A stretch of DNA of 64,000 nucleotides from Planctomycetaceae bacterium (GTDB taxonomy: Bacteria > Planctomycetota > Planctomycetia > Planctomycetales > Planctomycetaceae), in NCBI GenBank assembly GCA_021732995.1, contig JAKFWA010000051.1, positions 124,001 through 188,000 of the forward strand, read 5' to 3'. Below, one piece after another: positions 1 through 15,000 of this stretch. The translations under genes and the position numbers were made by a program. Under the pieces are notes generated by a model. That model was not told the origin of the DNA, did not search any database, and saw nothing but the letters and a program-made list of their open reading frames with translations. Position 1 is the stretch's first letter. Every line of letters begins with the position of its first letter.

Positions 1-3000
1 GATCAAAAATTCTCGATGCGGTTGAATGGCACGACGCTCGATCTACACATCAGCTTCGGTGCCATCTTCTCGGAGATGTACAATTTCAGTCTGGACTTGG
101 GCACGTTGCTGCCCAATCTGCCGACGATCGGCACGCTCAGCGATCTGCTCGGCGGCAGCGGTAACATTCAACTGGAAGCCTTCGCCAAGCTGTCCGTTGA
201 TGTCGGTATCAACTTTGGAGTCGGTGCGGGCCAAGAACCAGAAATCTTCCTGTACGACTACAACCCGACTCGCGACAAGCAGGTCACGGCGGCGGCCAAT
301 GCTTTTACCGGAGTTAACTGGGCGGCTGGCAGCAGCTCACTCAACAATGCCAAGTACCTGCTGATTAAAGACGAGTTCGCTGCCGCGATTGCCGCAGCCA
401 AGGTCGGGCAGCCGACCGGCACGAAGGTAACCAAGATCCGTGCTGCCGTAGTCTCGTCGATCGACAACTCGGTCGGGGCGAACGCGAATACGGACTCGGT
501 TTATGGAGCGAATCAACTGCTCGGCCGTCGCCAGATGACGTTGCAATGGCTCGAAGCGAAGCTGGCTCGCGATCTGGGTGTGGAAGTCACGCTCTACACG
601 GGTCGCCAGGTTCGTTTGGCAAACGCAACCGCCGCCAGGGCGGTGGCGAGCTTCGAAGACGTCGATATGACGCTGCAAGTACCGGTCACCGCCGATAAGG
701 CGCGCGGTACGAATCTCACGGTGGGGGCGCGAGTCGCTGGTACGAATCTCGAACTGGGATTCAGGGCCGGGCCAATCGCGGTCGGTGTCACGGGTGGCTA
801 TGCGGTGCTCGATGGTGACGGCAAAGTCGCCACGAAGGACTACGCGACCTTCACGGTGGCTCTGGATCAGAAGGCGAACACTGCTAACGATGATGGCAAG
901 TTCCATCTCGCCAGCGAATCCTTCGGCGACAACTTGAAGTTTGAATTGACGGGAGCCTTCGACGTCAACCTGCCCGTGCGGATCGACCTGGCTGGTTTCT
1001 CGTACCAGTTGCAGACTCCGTTGCGGTTGCAGACCAATCCCGTCTATGCCGGGCAAGGCATTCGCGAACTGTTCAACGAGTTGACGAACTCGCCCAACCG
1101 AGGTTCTCAGCCGGCGCTGGTCTATTCGTACCCGGACATCGCGGCCGAGTTCGAAGCACTGGGTGGCAGCTTCTCGATTGTCAGTCTGATTAACGATCCC
1201 AGCATCGTGATTGACGGCATCGACACGGCGCTGGGGTCGATTGAAGACGTCTTCGGCAGCAACATGGCTTCCGACCTGCCGCTCATTGGTGACAAGCTCA
1301 AAGAGGCTTCGACGTTCCTGGGCGGTCTGCGAACGGGCATCCTGTCTGACTTGCGGGAGAAGCTCAGCGGCGATGGCAAACTGATCGAGTTGGTGCAAGA
1401 TTCGTTGTTCGACCTGTTTGGTCCCAACCACCTGGACATCCTGCGCGACAACAATGAAGACAACTCGATTACCAAAGAGGACGTTGTCATTGGCTGGTAC
1501 GACAAAGACGGCAACCTGCTGGGCCGCTGGACCAAGGGCGGCGGCCTGCCCGCTGGTGAAGTCGATGCGATTCAATTCGACGTGGGGCTCGGTGGCCTCA
1601 TCTACGGCGATGGCATTGATATTCCGCTCGACGTTGACCTGCCTGGCTTCGCGTTGAATGTCGACGGTGGCTTCGCGATCGAATTGGGCTGGGCGTTCGA
1701 TTTCGGCTTCGGCCTGTCGGTCGCCGACGGCTTCTATCTCACGACGAACACCAACGAGGAAGATCCTGAGTTCTCTTTCACGATCGACGTGTTCCTCGAC
1801 GGTTCACCGGAAGATCCGGGTGTGACAACGGCGTTCGTGGGATCAGGCAAGCTGCTGTTCTTCAAAGCCACCATCGAAGATCAGGACCGCGATCCGAACG
1901 CTCCCGGTTTCCAGCCCAGCGGTGTCACCGGCGGCCTGACGATTGACTACACCGGCAACAGCGCCGGTCGCATGACGCTCAATCACATCCTGTCGCAACC
2001 GCTCACCGAAATCTTCGATGTCAACTTCGGCGTTGAAGCGGACGTGAAGCTCGGCCTGACGCTCGAACTGGACGGCGTGCAGGGGCTGCCGAAGGTGAAG
2101 GGTGACCTCGCCATCAACTGGGAATGGGATATCCAGAACGGTGCCGGTACTCCGTCGATCGAACTGCAGCGCTTCCGCGTCGATGTGGGCTCGTTCGTCA
2201 GCGACTTCCTGAAGCCGATCGCGCAACAGATTCAGACAGTCCTTGAGCCGTTCCGTCCAATCGTGAATGGCCTCACGGCGGAGATCCCGGGACTCGGAGT
2301 GATCATCCCTGATCCGAACCTGATGGGGCTGATCAATCTGATCCTGAAGATGCAAGGCAAGAAGCCGATCAACTGGGCCTTCGTGTATGCCGCGAAAGAC
2401 ATGCTGGACCTGGTCGATCAAGTCAACGCCATGCTGGGCGAGAGCGGCGAGATCTACCTCGGAACTCTGGCAGGGCTCGGCACAAAGGCTGCATCAGCGC
2501 GGCAGGCAACGGAATCTGAACTGATGGCGTTGCCCGCGAATCTGCGCAATGGTCTGAGCCTCAACGGCCCGGCCGGTCTAGCGAATGGCCTGGGTGGGAT
2601 CTCTGGCAAATCGAAAGGCGGCGTGAATGGTCCGGCAGGATCGTCAACTCCACGCTCCGGTTTCAAAGCCTTTGAGTACATCAAAGACATTGGCAACTGG
2701 ATGAACCTGCTCACGGGCGGTGATGCGACGCTCTTCACGTACGAGATGCCCCTGCTGGAATTCAAAGCTGACTTCAGCGTCCCGCTGATTCGTGTACCTA
2801 TTGGACCAGTAGTGCTTGGCGTCGATGCCTTTGGTGGCTTCCGCGCCGCTGTCGATCTGGCGTTTGGTTACGACACCTACGGCATTCGCAAGGCGATCGA
2901 GACCGGCAATCCGCTGTATGCGTTTGACGGTTTCTATGTCTCTGACTTCACGCTACCGCAGTTCCAGAACGGCAAGATCGTGCCGGGTACCGGCGGTCAG

Positions 3001-6000
3001 GAGAAGGATGAGTTCACGTTCAACGCGACAATCGGTCTGGAGGCGAACGTCAGTCTGGCGATCGTCAAAGCCGGACTGCGAGCGGCGATTGAACTGGGTG
3101 TCGGAGCTGACCTGCAGGACATCGCCCGCTCGAAGCTCATCAAGGATAAAGACGGCAACGTCATCGACGTGCAATGGGTCAGCGATGGCAAGATTCGCGG
3201 CACCGAAATCGCGACGATGTTCGAGTACGAGAACGGTGGCTTCGCGAACTTGTTCAATCTGCACGCTGGAGCGGATCTCGTGGGCAGCGTGTTCGTCGAT
3301 ATCTTCGCGTTCTTCGGCTACGTGAACATCATCGACCTCGAACTCTTCCGCATTAACCTCTTCGAGTACGAGTACAACGCGCCGCGCGTGCAGCCATACC
3401 TGGCGCGACAAGTGGGTTCGACGCTGTATGTGAACGCGGGACCAACCGCCGGTGACCGGCGTTACTTCAACACGGAAGACGGCAATGAGACCTTCATCGT
3501 CACCGGTGCGAACGGTACCGTGAATCTGGAGTACGACGACTGGTATCAGACCTACACAGGTATCACGAAGGTCGTCGCGGATATGGGTGAAGGCGACGAC
3601 GTCTTTGATGCGTCTCGCTTGAAGAATGTGACCATTGATCTGCACGGCGGGGCCGGTGAAGACAAGCTGTTCGCGGGTAGTGCCGGGGGCACGTTAAGCG
3701 GTGGCGGGGGTGATGATCGGCTCATCGGAAAAGAAGGTCGCGATACGTTGATTGGTGGTCTCGGAGAGGATCGTTTGGTCGGCAGCGATGGCGACGACCG
3801 CCTTGAAGGTAGCGAAGGCGTCGACAACCTGAATGGCGGCGCGGGCTTCGATACTTACGCCTTCTCCGGTGACTTCGGCGTTGATCGCTTCCAGGATCCA
3901 AGCGGCGATGTAGCGTTGGACTTCGGCGAGACGACTCAGAAGCTGACGGCGACTGTGGCTGCCCGTGGCATCGAGTTCTACGACGCCAACGAGAACCGTA
4001 TTCGAGTGCCCCGCGTGCCAGTGACGAGTATCCAGCTCGGCAAGAACGACGACACGTTGTTCATCGCCGACTTCCCCGAACGGTCCATCACGATCTCGGA
4101 TAATGGTGGCAGCGACAGCTATCAGTTCAAGGCCGGTCGTGCTCAGTCCACGAAGGGCAAGGGCACGTTCACGATCACGGATAAAGCCGGTGCGTTTGAC
4201 GAGATCAGCATTGAGCAGACCAATTCCGGCACGCCGCTGGAACTCGGTTCGTTCGTCGTCCTGAATGGTCGCGAAGTCATCAACTACACAGCAGGCGTCG
4301 AACGACTGACGGTCATCGGCAAGGCCGCGCAGTACGATCATGACCACATTCTGGACTTCGGTGGCAAGGTCACCGTTAAGGCCGTCGGAAATGAAGCCGG
4401 TATTGATCTCAAGACGACCGGCCTGCGGATCATTGGTGACAAGTTCGAATCCGCGAATCGCATCAAAGCAGGCCATGTCATTCTCGAAACGCTGCGTGAC
4501 CTGAACATCACGCAGCGCATCAACGCCGGGAACGATGGCTACATTGACGCTCGCGTTTATGGAGACGCCGCGAACATTCGCCTGAAGACCGATCTGCTGG
4601 TTTCTTCGGGTGATACGTTCAACAACGAGGGCGCTGGCTGGGTGCGACTGACGGCTCCCGACGGCTCGATTATCAATGACACGGGTGCCTATATCCGAGC
4701 ATCCGGCAGCCACCTGATTGCCAAAGCCAAGAACGCGATCGGTACGACTGCCGCGCCGATTCTGACTCTCGTACGCAGCTTCAACGGCGTGACCTCACTG
4801 CATGGTGTTGGCGACATTGTGCTGGATGAATCTGATGACCTGATCCTTATTCAGCAGGGCCAGTTGACGCCTCAGGAGAATCACGGGCTGGTCCTGCCAC
4901 AGTTAGCTGTGACACCACAGTGGCTGGTGAATGCCACCTGGGACGACAAGCTCAGCAGCGATTGGCGTGATGAGATCGTGGACGGTCATGATCGCTTCGC
5001 CATCGCGAGCGGTAACGGCAATATCGATGTCACGATTCGCGGCCGCGACGCATTACTGACTCACCAGACCGGACAGATCAACGCCCGGGCAGTGGGCTCG
5101 GACATCGTGGTGCGTGCCGACGACATGGACTTCACCAGCGGCGAGAACAAGATCATCGGCACTGGCGATCTGGTGTTGCGAGCTCGGCAAGGCGCGGTGG
5201 ATTACTACCTGGGTTCGGCCGCTGAAACGGCGCCTGGTGACGATCTGAGCCTCTTGAGCCGCGATGGCACGTTCAATCTGTCCGTGCGCGACTTCGCGTC
5301 CATTGCCGATGACTTCACGATCGTCAGCGTTGGACATTCCGAAGCTGGCAAGCAGATGCACATCGGCGATATCGAAGATGATCCGGTGATCAAGCTCGGT
5401 TTGATGCCACGCGACGTGAACGCCGCACTGCGCAATCACACGCGGTTCGTCGCCGAGACCATGTACATCCAGGGCGACGTGCAAGCCCCGAACGACTTGC
5501 TCGAAGTCATCGGGCATCGCATTCAGGTGAACTCGCAAAACTATCACGATCCGCTCGGCCTGCCAGACTCGCAACTCAGCGGTAAGACGGTGCAGATCAC
5601 GGCGAAGGAACAAGTCGTCGTGGTCGGCAAGATCGTGGGCCAGGACCGCGTTGATATCGACATCACGGAATCGAAAAACAAGCTGCCGTTCTTCTCGTTC
5701 ACGAATGAAGTGGTGAGTTTGAAGTCGGATGTCGGCAGCCGCATTGAGACTCTAAATCCGGGTAGCGTGATCGACGTTGATGCCAATCGCAGCATCCAGA
5801 TTGCGGGCGTGGTGGAAGTCCACGGAGCCAATTCGACGGCGGACCTCGATGCCCAAACGAAGATGACCGTGCTGGAAGGCGGGCTGGTCGTCGGTCGTGA
5901 TGCGAACTCGCTGTTGCGACTCAACGCGGGCGATCTGGCGTCCGTGATGCCGGGCGGTGCAGTGACGGCCGGTGCGCGATTTGATGACGTCAACGGTCGA

Positions 6001-9000
6001 CCCGTGGCAGTGCAAACGGCAGCGGGTGCGGATATCGAAATCAATTCGCCGCACGAGCTCTTCATTGGCGGCACGGTCACGTCGTCGGACGGCATGAAGC
6101 TCAATTCAGGCACGCCGAAGTTCGATCACTCCGACTACTTCAGCCAGATTGCGTCCGCATCACCGAATCATCCGTTGCTGCAGCAGAAGCAATTCGGCGT
6201 ATTGCTGACCGGCACGCTGACAACGCTGGCTGATGACAGCCAACTGACACTGGCTTCCGATGCGGATGTCATCATTCGCGGCAACATCAACGTACTGGGT
6301 AACAACTCGGATCTGCTGTTGCAGTCTGATAAGTTCGTCTACGTCGAAGGCTTCGTTGATGTTCGCGACAAGATCGCGATTGAAGGCGGTCGTTCGGGTG
6401 GCAGCAGCCCACTGACGCCTTCGGCGTTGAACTCGAACGTCATTCCACCACCTCCTCCGTCGGCTGACAATTCACCACCGCCCGTGACGCCAGTCACCGA
6501 CAGCAGCGTCTACGTTCATCCCACGACCCGAATCATTTCGCGACAAGCGGCCAGCACGATCTCCATCGCTGGCGAGAAGGACGTCGACATTCTCGCGGCG
6601 ATTGTCGCTGGTGGAACGATTGGCAGCAGCGGAGTGACCTTCGCCGGTGACGACTCGCACATTGACGTTGTGGCCGGTGAGCAGGCCTTCCTCGATTCCG
6701 GCCTGCTGGCTTCGGGGGTTGTGAATCTGACGGGTGGTACGCCGGGCAGCGATGACGACTTCCTGCTGTCCGGTAATCGCTTGAGTGTGCTGGTCACGAC
6801 AGCCGGTGGCATCACTTCCGGTGGCATGACAGCGGACAATTCTGGCGGCGGAGTGCGCATCACCGGTCATGGCGACATCGAACTGCTGGGCCATATCACC
6901 GCCGGCGGAAATGTCGCTCAGAGCTTTGATTCGAAAGGCAACTATCTCGGCGAGACCGTCACGTACTCGAACGAACCCGCGTCGCTGGTAGTAACGACCA
7001 CGGGTCGCGCCAATGTCGGTGGTCACACGAAGAATCAGGCTGGCCAAGTTGTCGAGACCGGTGGCATCCTGCGTGCGGCTCATCTGATGGACATTCACGG
7101 CACGACGCACACTTCGCAGAACGCGTTGCTGGTGCACGCCGCGAGTGAGATGAACGTCAACGATCCCAATGGCACGATTCGCATGACGTCCGGGCAGAAT
7201 GCCTCCGTGCTGGGCCTGTTCGTCGCTGGCGGTGTCATCAATACCGTGAATGATCCCAGCGGTGCCTATCTCGGCCGAGTGCCGGTGTACTTCAACGGCG
7301 ATTCGACGGTCGATCTGTTTGCTCAGGGCTCCATCGACATCGGCCAGGACATGGTTGCCGGCCGTTACCTCAACGTGACGACCGTTTCCGGTGCGCTGAC
7401 CGTGCAAGGTTCAGGGCGTTTGCAGACCTTGCGGCCTAACAGCGAGATCAATCTGAACTCGGCGGGAGCGGTCAACATCCTGCCGCCCGGTCACCTCAAT
7501 GAATTCGAAGCGCAAGGCTTCATGGTGACCTCCAATGGCAAGCTGACGCAGGATGTGACGCTGCGCATCACGATCGACAAGGTCGACTTCGTCTACAGCG
7601 GCACGGCCAGGATCACTGTGGCTCAAGCGGCCAACAACACGGGTATTGCTGATCTCCGGGCGGACATCCAGGCTGCTCTGGAAGCGGGCAGCTACACGGT
7701 CATCAGCTCGAACAATGTCGCACACCCTGTCGGCTCAACATTCACGCAACTGGCGGATGATCCGACAACGACGGGCATCGTCGACCCGGACATGCAGGTC
7801 AAACTGCGCAACGGCAAGTTCGTCTTCACGAGCCCTTATGCCTTTACTCTGGATGCCTCGACGCAGAATGGATCGCTTGTCGGCCTGACGTTCCCCAACA
7901 ATGCGGCGCTGAATTCTTCTCGCCTCTATGCGATTGATGCTCCGCAGGCGGGATCGGTCGTGAATCTTGGTATCCCCGCCGCAAACGGTCAGCCTTCACC
8001 AACCGGCAAGCTGTCGATCGGCGGCAAGGTTCGCGGTTACTCAGCGATCAACCTCAACAGTGGCACTCCGACGAGCGGTGTCGATATTGACCTCGGCCCC
8101 ACCGGTGTGCTGGAAACGATTGACGGCGACATCAGGTTCTCAGCGGGCAAGTACGGCGACATTCGTGGCAGCGTGATTGCACACGGCGTTGGCCGCGACG
8201 TCGTTCTCAATGCCACCGAGACCATTCGGCTACGTGGCCGTGTGGAAGCCACCGACGACATCATCGTGTCGGCAGGCGCCACCGTGGTGCCGGGACAGAC
8301 CAGCGTGCAGATCGATGGCACCAGTTCCTTCAGTTCCAGTACCGGCAAGATCCAGATTACCGGTTTGAACGATGTGCTGGTGGACGGCGTCATCTCATCC
8401 AAAGGCGGTGGCTTGCAGAAGATTGAACTGCGTTCTGAGCAAGGCACGTTGACCGTTGGCAAGACGTCGGGCCGGATTGAATCCGACGCGCCGATCTATC
8501 TCACTGGCAAGAACGTAGACGTGCAGGGTGTTGTTCGCAGCACGCGAGCACCGGCGGTGAATAGTTCAACGCCGACCTACACGATCACCATCGACGCGGA
8601 TGACACCACGAAGATCAATGGCGACCTGCAACTGACGGGTTCGATCCTGATCAACGGCGACAAGCGCGTTGAGATCTTCAACACGACAATGGCCGTGACG
8701 ACTGCGGGGGAAGAAATTCGCATCACCAGCGATGATGTCGTCTTTGGCAAAGTGGTCACAGATTCGAAGGGCAAGCGGACTCAGCAGGGCGCTGTTGTTG
8801 CGGCGAAGACCAAGCTCGATATCGAAGGCAAGAACTCCGTTGAAGTCGGCTCAGGCTCTATGCTGCTGACCTCTGATACTGGCAGTGAGATTGAGATCTC
8901 GGCTGACACGGTGACCGTAGCCGGTTCGCTGCTGGCGGGAGCGAAGATCGTCAACAACGCAGTGGTCTGGAACGGACATGACGCGACGCTCGATATCGAC

Positions 9001-12000
9001 GCGAAGAATTCCGTCGTCTTCGGCGGCATCGGCGTCGATGTTTCGGGCAAGGATCAGGTGGTCGGTGGCACGGCCAACGCGACGGGTAACATCGCGATTG
9101 ACGTCGCGGGCGGCACGGAAGACGTCAGCGTGTCGGTGAACTCACGCAGCCGCATCTCGGTCGATCCCGATCGAGTCACCGGCGCCACACACGCTCATCA
9201 GTTGAATATCAATGCCAGCAACGACGTGCATATCTTCGGCGTGGTTGAAGCGTTGCACCAGGATTCGACGCTGCGAATCGATACGGACGAGATGCTGCTA
9301 GTCGATGGTATTGTGCAGGCCGATGCCGCGCTGACACTGATCGGAGACAATGATGAAACCGATGTCTCGTTGCTCGTCAGCGAAATCGTTCTGAAGACAG
9401 ACAGCAAGGGCAATTTGCTGAACAGCAACGACCTGCCACTGGGTCCCAATGATGAACCGGTTCGATTGAGCGGCGGTTCGATTGGCACCTTGGCCGGAGG
9501 CACAATCACCATTACTGCAGCGGAAAAGGTTCTGTTGAGCGGCAACGTCGGACAGCCGCGTACTGAGAAGAATGCTGTGACCGTCGATAACTCGTCGGTC
9601 TCAATCACCGATGCCACCGATATTGTGATTTCGGGAAACGTGCAAGCGTTGGATCTGATCTCGATCCTCTCGGACACGGTCACCGTCCTGCCGACGGGCG
9701 TCGTCCGCACCCGAGCGGTTGGTGGCGACATTGACGTCAGCGCCGAGCACATGATTGTGGTGACCGCGTCGCCCGATCGCACGGCTCTCGGCCTGATTCA
9801 GGGTGGCGATCGAGTTGCTTTGAGTTCCGCGATGCTGAACCTCGACGGTCAGATCAAGGACACGGATGCCAACGGCGAGATTCACATTACCGCGGCGATT
9901 TCGGCCACATTCTTCAACGAAGTCACCGCTCACAGCCTGTTGGATGTTCGAGCCACACGCGGGCTGGCGACAGGTAACGCGACACCGACTATTCAGATTA
10001 TTGGCGGTCTACTGACTAGCGGAGACGAAGCCAGCATCACGTCGGACGGAACCATTGAGGTGCAGGGTTCGACGATGGTCGACAACAACGCGACCCCGAT
10101 TCTGCGACCCGTCATTTCGCAAGTAGCCCGTACGATTCAGGTCGTCACCGGCAGCCGTCAGGTCGCTGTCGGCACCATTCTGGTTCCCGAAGTCAGCTTC
10201 GTGACGACGACTGTCACCGAACAGGTCGGTACAGAAAGCGTCCGCGTCGGCAGTGAGTTCAACACGGCGGACGTAACGCTGACTCAAGACGGCTACTGGA
10301 ACGGTACTACCAGGCGCGAGGTCTTCGTCGAGGGCATTGACTACCTTAATGCCAACGTCGACTGGTCCAAGTACTACGACGACAACGGCATCGTACAGAC
10401 GCTGGGCAGTTTCACGGCGGCCACCGGGAAGACAGATTTCACCGCGTTGAATGACATTCAGCGCGAAGCGGTGCTCGTCTATCTCAGTTACCGCCCGCTT
10501 TTCAATCTCTCGATGACTAATCTTGAAACACACAAGACGATCAACGGCATTCCGACGACTCAAGCTTGGCACCCGGCGTGGGAGAACAATTTCACCCTTG
10601 AGACAGTTGACACGACGTTCGAATACTCCGGTAGCAACGGACCGACGATTACGCAGCAGAAATACAACAACACGACAACGCTGCGGATGAATCTGGCGGG
10701 CTGGGCGGACAAGTACATTCGCATGCCGGTAGGATCGGAAGCAGACATCCTGCGTGTTGTCAGCCAGGGCGAACCATCGGTCTTCCAGGAAGATATCGGC
10801 GAGTACCGCGATCACGCAGTGGTCAACTACGAGCAAGACAAGTCTGCGCTCGTGGGTCACTACGAATCGCGATCGATGTACGATCCATACTCAATCAGCG
10901 CAGACAGCAACGGCTACGTCTACTGGTACGAGTACATTTCCGACTTCGACAACAGCCCGGCACGCTGGCAGGTGGACTATCACTCGAACGGTACGCGCGA
11001 GTACTCGGTTCAGGATGGTCGCACTGGAGGTTCGACGGTCAGCGAGTTCAACATTCCCGGCTGGGATAGCGCACAGACTCGCCAGACCGGTGACGACGTT
11101 AATGGTCGCAACTCCTACAGCAAGACCGGCTATTTCAGCACGACGGCGTCAATTACGAACATCGTCACCGACGATGTTCGAGGCTCGTACCACATCGGCG
11201 ATACGCCGTTCGGCACTTACCACGACACCTACTACTCCCTGGTGTCGTCGAGCGTCAATCACGACACCGCGATCGACAACTCCTACCAAAGCTGGGGCGG
11301 CATCAGCGTTCGAGACAACAGCCCGTCGTTGCGCCATCTGGCCTTCGTGCAGAACAGCCGCCAGCAAGGCCGCGTGGATGCTGTTGCCGCGGACAATCGC
11401 ATCTGGTTAGGCAGCGTGAGGTTGGAGAATGTCGGTTTCCAATGGACGTATCGCCGCGAAGGCAGCCTCTACTACTACGTGCCTGGAGGCATGACTTACT
11501 CCAACTGGGCCAGCGGAGAACCCAACAACGATGACGGCGACGAACACGGCATGGAGATGTACGCCAACGGTACGTGGAACGACCACAGCCGAGGGAACGG
11601 CAAGTATTATGTGATGCAGACGAACTCGTACTGGGTCGGCGCAAACATCAACGAGAACTTCACCGACTATCACGCCAACTGGACGTCGACTTGGAATGAT
11701 CTAGCTGACAAACGCCAGGTGCTGCAGTACCAACTTGTGACCAACGCTCACGACGTCTACGGCTTGCGACCCAAGTTCGAGACGAACCAGTTGGTTACCA
11801 AGGTCGTGCAGAACAAGTCCGTCACGCAGTGGCAGACTCAGCCCATCACCGAAGATCAAGTTGTTATTACAACATCGCGCACTTTCGAGCAGGGAGATTC
11901 GGCGCGACGCGGCATGTTCGGTGGTGATTCGGTTGCCGCCCTGAATGCGATCACGTTGACGGCTGATGATGACATCATCATCAATGGCGTCGTGCGCACG

Positions 12001-15000
12001 TCGGGAGCTGAGAGCGCGCTGACTCTCGATGCGGGCCGCGACGTGCTGGTCGAAGGCATGGTGCCGGAAGGTGCTCCTGTAGGCACGTTGGCTGCCGTTG
12101 CTCAACTGCAGACCGAAGGCCGCATCGACATCACTGCCGATCGTGACGTGAAGCTGTCTGAAGCCAGCAGCCTGGTCGCGGACTCGACCGGCGTTGCGGG
12201 CACAATCAGCGTCATTACGTTGACCGCAGGTCGCAACGCAGAGCTGCATGGCACCGTGACTACGCTCGACAGCCTGACGATCTCCGCAAAGGACGACATC
12301 ACGCTGGAAGGCTCGCTCACCGCTGCGAACTCCATCACGGCGACTGCGGGCACCGACGGAACAGGTAGCATTTATGGCGATATCACGACGGATATCACGT
12401 GCCTGGGCGGTCAGATCACATTCACGGCTGGTGCGACATCCGGCAACATCGACCTCACAGACGCGACTATCGACACCGGTCGCAGCACCAGCAACATCAC
12501 GCTGAATGCTCTGGCGGGTTATATCCGTCACTCAGGCGGCTTGCTGACGGCCAAACGGATGAAGGCTCGCGCCAAAGCGGGAGTCGCGTTGAATACCAAT
12601 GTCGTCGAATACGACATCCAGAATTCGACCTCGGGTGACATTGAACTCATCAACGAGACCGCTGTGACGCTCGTGGACACGCTAAGCAACAACACCGGGG
12701 ACATCTGGTTGATGGCCTTCGGCGACATCACGGTTCGTGATGTCACGACGCTGGGCGATGTCTCACTGCAGACGACGACTGACTTCTCGCAGTTTGGTAC
12801 GACAACCATCACGGCCGACGCACTGGAACTCGACGCGAACAACATCAACTTCACGTTGCATACCGCCGTGACCGAACTGACGTTGGCGTCTCGAACCAAC
12901 GGCAACATCAACGTCACGAACGACCGCACTGATCCGATGGAGATTGATCTGGTCGCGAATCGCGGCAGTATCAACGTTGATACTGATGGCGATCTGATCG
13001 TCACTCGCGCTGTCACGCGTTCGAACGTCGACACGGCGGACATCACGTTAAGTGCCGCTGGTGACATCTTCATCAATCAGATCAACGCGGGTGCGTTCGC
13101 TCATGATTCTTCAGAAGCCCGGGCGATAAGACTCGACTACCTGAGCGCCTCATTGCGAGCGATTGGCGTGCTCGATGCATCAGATCCCGATCTCACGGAA
13201 GCGACCTATCAGGCCCTCGATCAAACTGCGGTTCGTGCCACGTTAATCGACTGGCTCGAAGACTCCTTCAATTCGTCCGAAGCGGCGGCAGAAGCCGATC
13301 AGCAACTCGGCTTACAACAGCCGCTGCATTCCAACGGCGATGTCTCGCTGACATCCGGCGGCAAGATCACCGAAGTGACCGCCGAGGACACCACGATCGA
13401 CCTCGTGACCGACAACCTAACCGTCAGCGCGGTGAACGGCGTCTACGGCTTCGAAGTCGCGATGAACAACATCCTCTCTGCGACGAACTCTGGTTCCGGC
13501 GTCATCGAACTGCATGACAACGATTCCGTGGGCGAGCCGAACACCGGCCTGGCGGTCACCTACGTCCAGAACACGAAGGGTTCGGTCGTCATCACTGCTC
13601 CGGACGACATCGACGTATCACGTGTGATCGCCAGCGACAGCCAGGCCACGATCACCATCGAAACCACCAGCGGGAACATCAATGTGGTGCCGGTCAGCGG
13701 AGTCACTAACACGGTGACGGCGGGCAGCGGGCTCACGCTGCGAGCCTACGATGATCTGGTCTTCCAAAGCGGTGTCTCGGCGGCAGACTCCATCGAATTC
13801 ACGGCAGGCAAGCGGCTGCTGACGCAAGGTTCGTCGTTCAGCCTCAGCACCAACGATGCGATTCATCTGGAAGCGGGCACGTCGCTGACCATCACTGGCA
13901 CGCTGGAAACCGGCGAGAATCTGGAGCTGATCTCCAACGTCGGCAACGTGACTGTCACGGGCACGATTCGTGGCAAGAACAATCAGCCGCTCGAAAGCTT
14001 GACCATGATCGGTCGCGGCAATCGAGTGGAAGAGGGGCAGTTTGCCCGCCGCTTCTTGTTCAAGTCGCAAGTTGACGGGGCCTTGTACTACTCGTCCACC
14101 GGCGAGATTCATCCCGATTCCAACGTGCTGAACACTAACGGCGAGTTGGTTCCGACGTTCTTGAAGCTGGACCTTGTTCCGGTCATGACCATCGAATCGG
14201 CGATCGTCAAAGACACCGTGACGGGCATGGATTTTTATGTTGATCCGCAGAACCCCAGCCTGCGCTACTACCGTGCGGAGAACGGCGTGTTCTCACGTCG
14301 CGAAGATCCGGCCACGGGCCTGTTCCCGTTCGCTGGTCTGAATACGAATACCGGCCACATTGAAACCTTCTACTCGACACTCGACAGCAAGACGAACGGC
14401 ACGCTCTATCGCGCCGACAAGACGACGGTCATCAATCGAGCTGACGTCAGTGGTCTCGAAGCGAAGTTCACGGCGATCAATGACTCGGCGATCCTGGCCC
14501 GACTGGTGGCGCTGCGTTACTCCGACCTGTCGGACGGATTGGCGTCAGGAACGACAGTCGACTTGAGCAAAGCCACGGTCGGCACGATTTCGGAGTCCAT
14601 CCAACTGGTTGGTCAGGGCCAGGTCGTACTCGGCAACTACGTGCCTGTAGTGACCGCGGCGAATGGCGAAATCAGCATCGTCATGGGTGACGATATCACC
14701 ACGAGCGACTGGAAGGCTGCCAATTTCTCGCTCACATCGACGGCATTCATCGATCCGAACGGAACGCTCAAGGGCGGCAACGTGATCTATGCTGTGCCGC
14801 TGACCAAGCCCAACGGCAGCAATGCGGACACGATCGAGATGACGGGCCGTCTGGACGTCATCCTGGATCCGGAAGTTCTTCCGTCCGTTACCACCGGATT
14901 GCTGATGCACGCCGGCCGCACGATTGTGAATCGTCCGAACGATATCACCATCACGGGCGCCAATGGCTACATCGATCTGGCAACCGGCCAAGACCTGACC

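Noticed and set aside
337-1575. Long open frame on the minus strand inside the first giant gene
   Set aside because: Arg/Gln/Val-rich product with no domain, lying fully antisense to a well-supported gene; explained by high GC and biased codon use.
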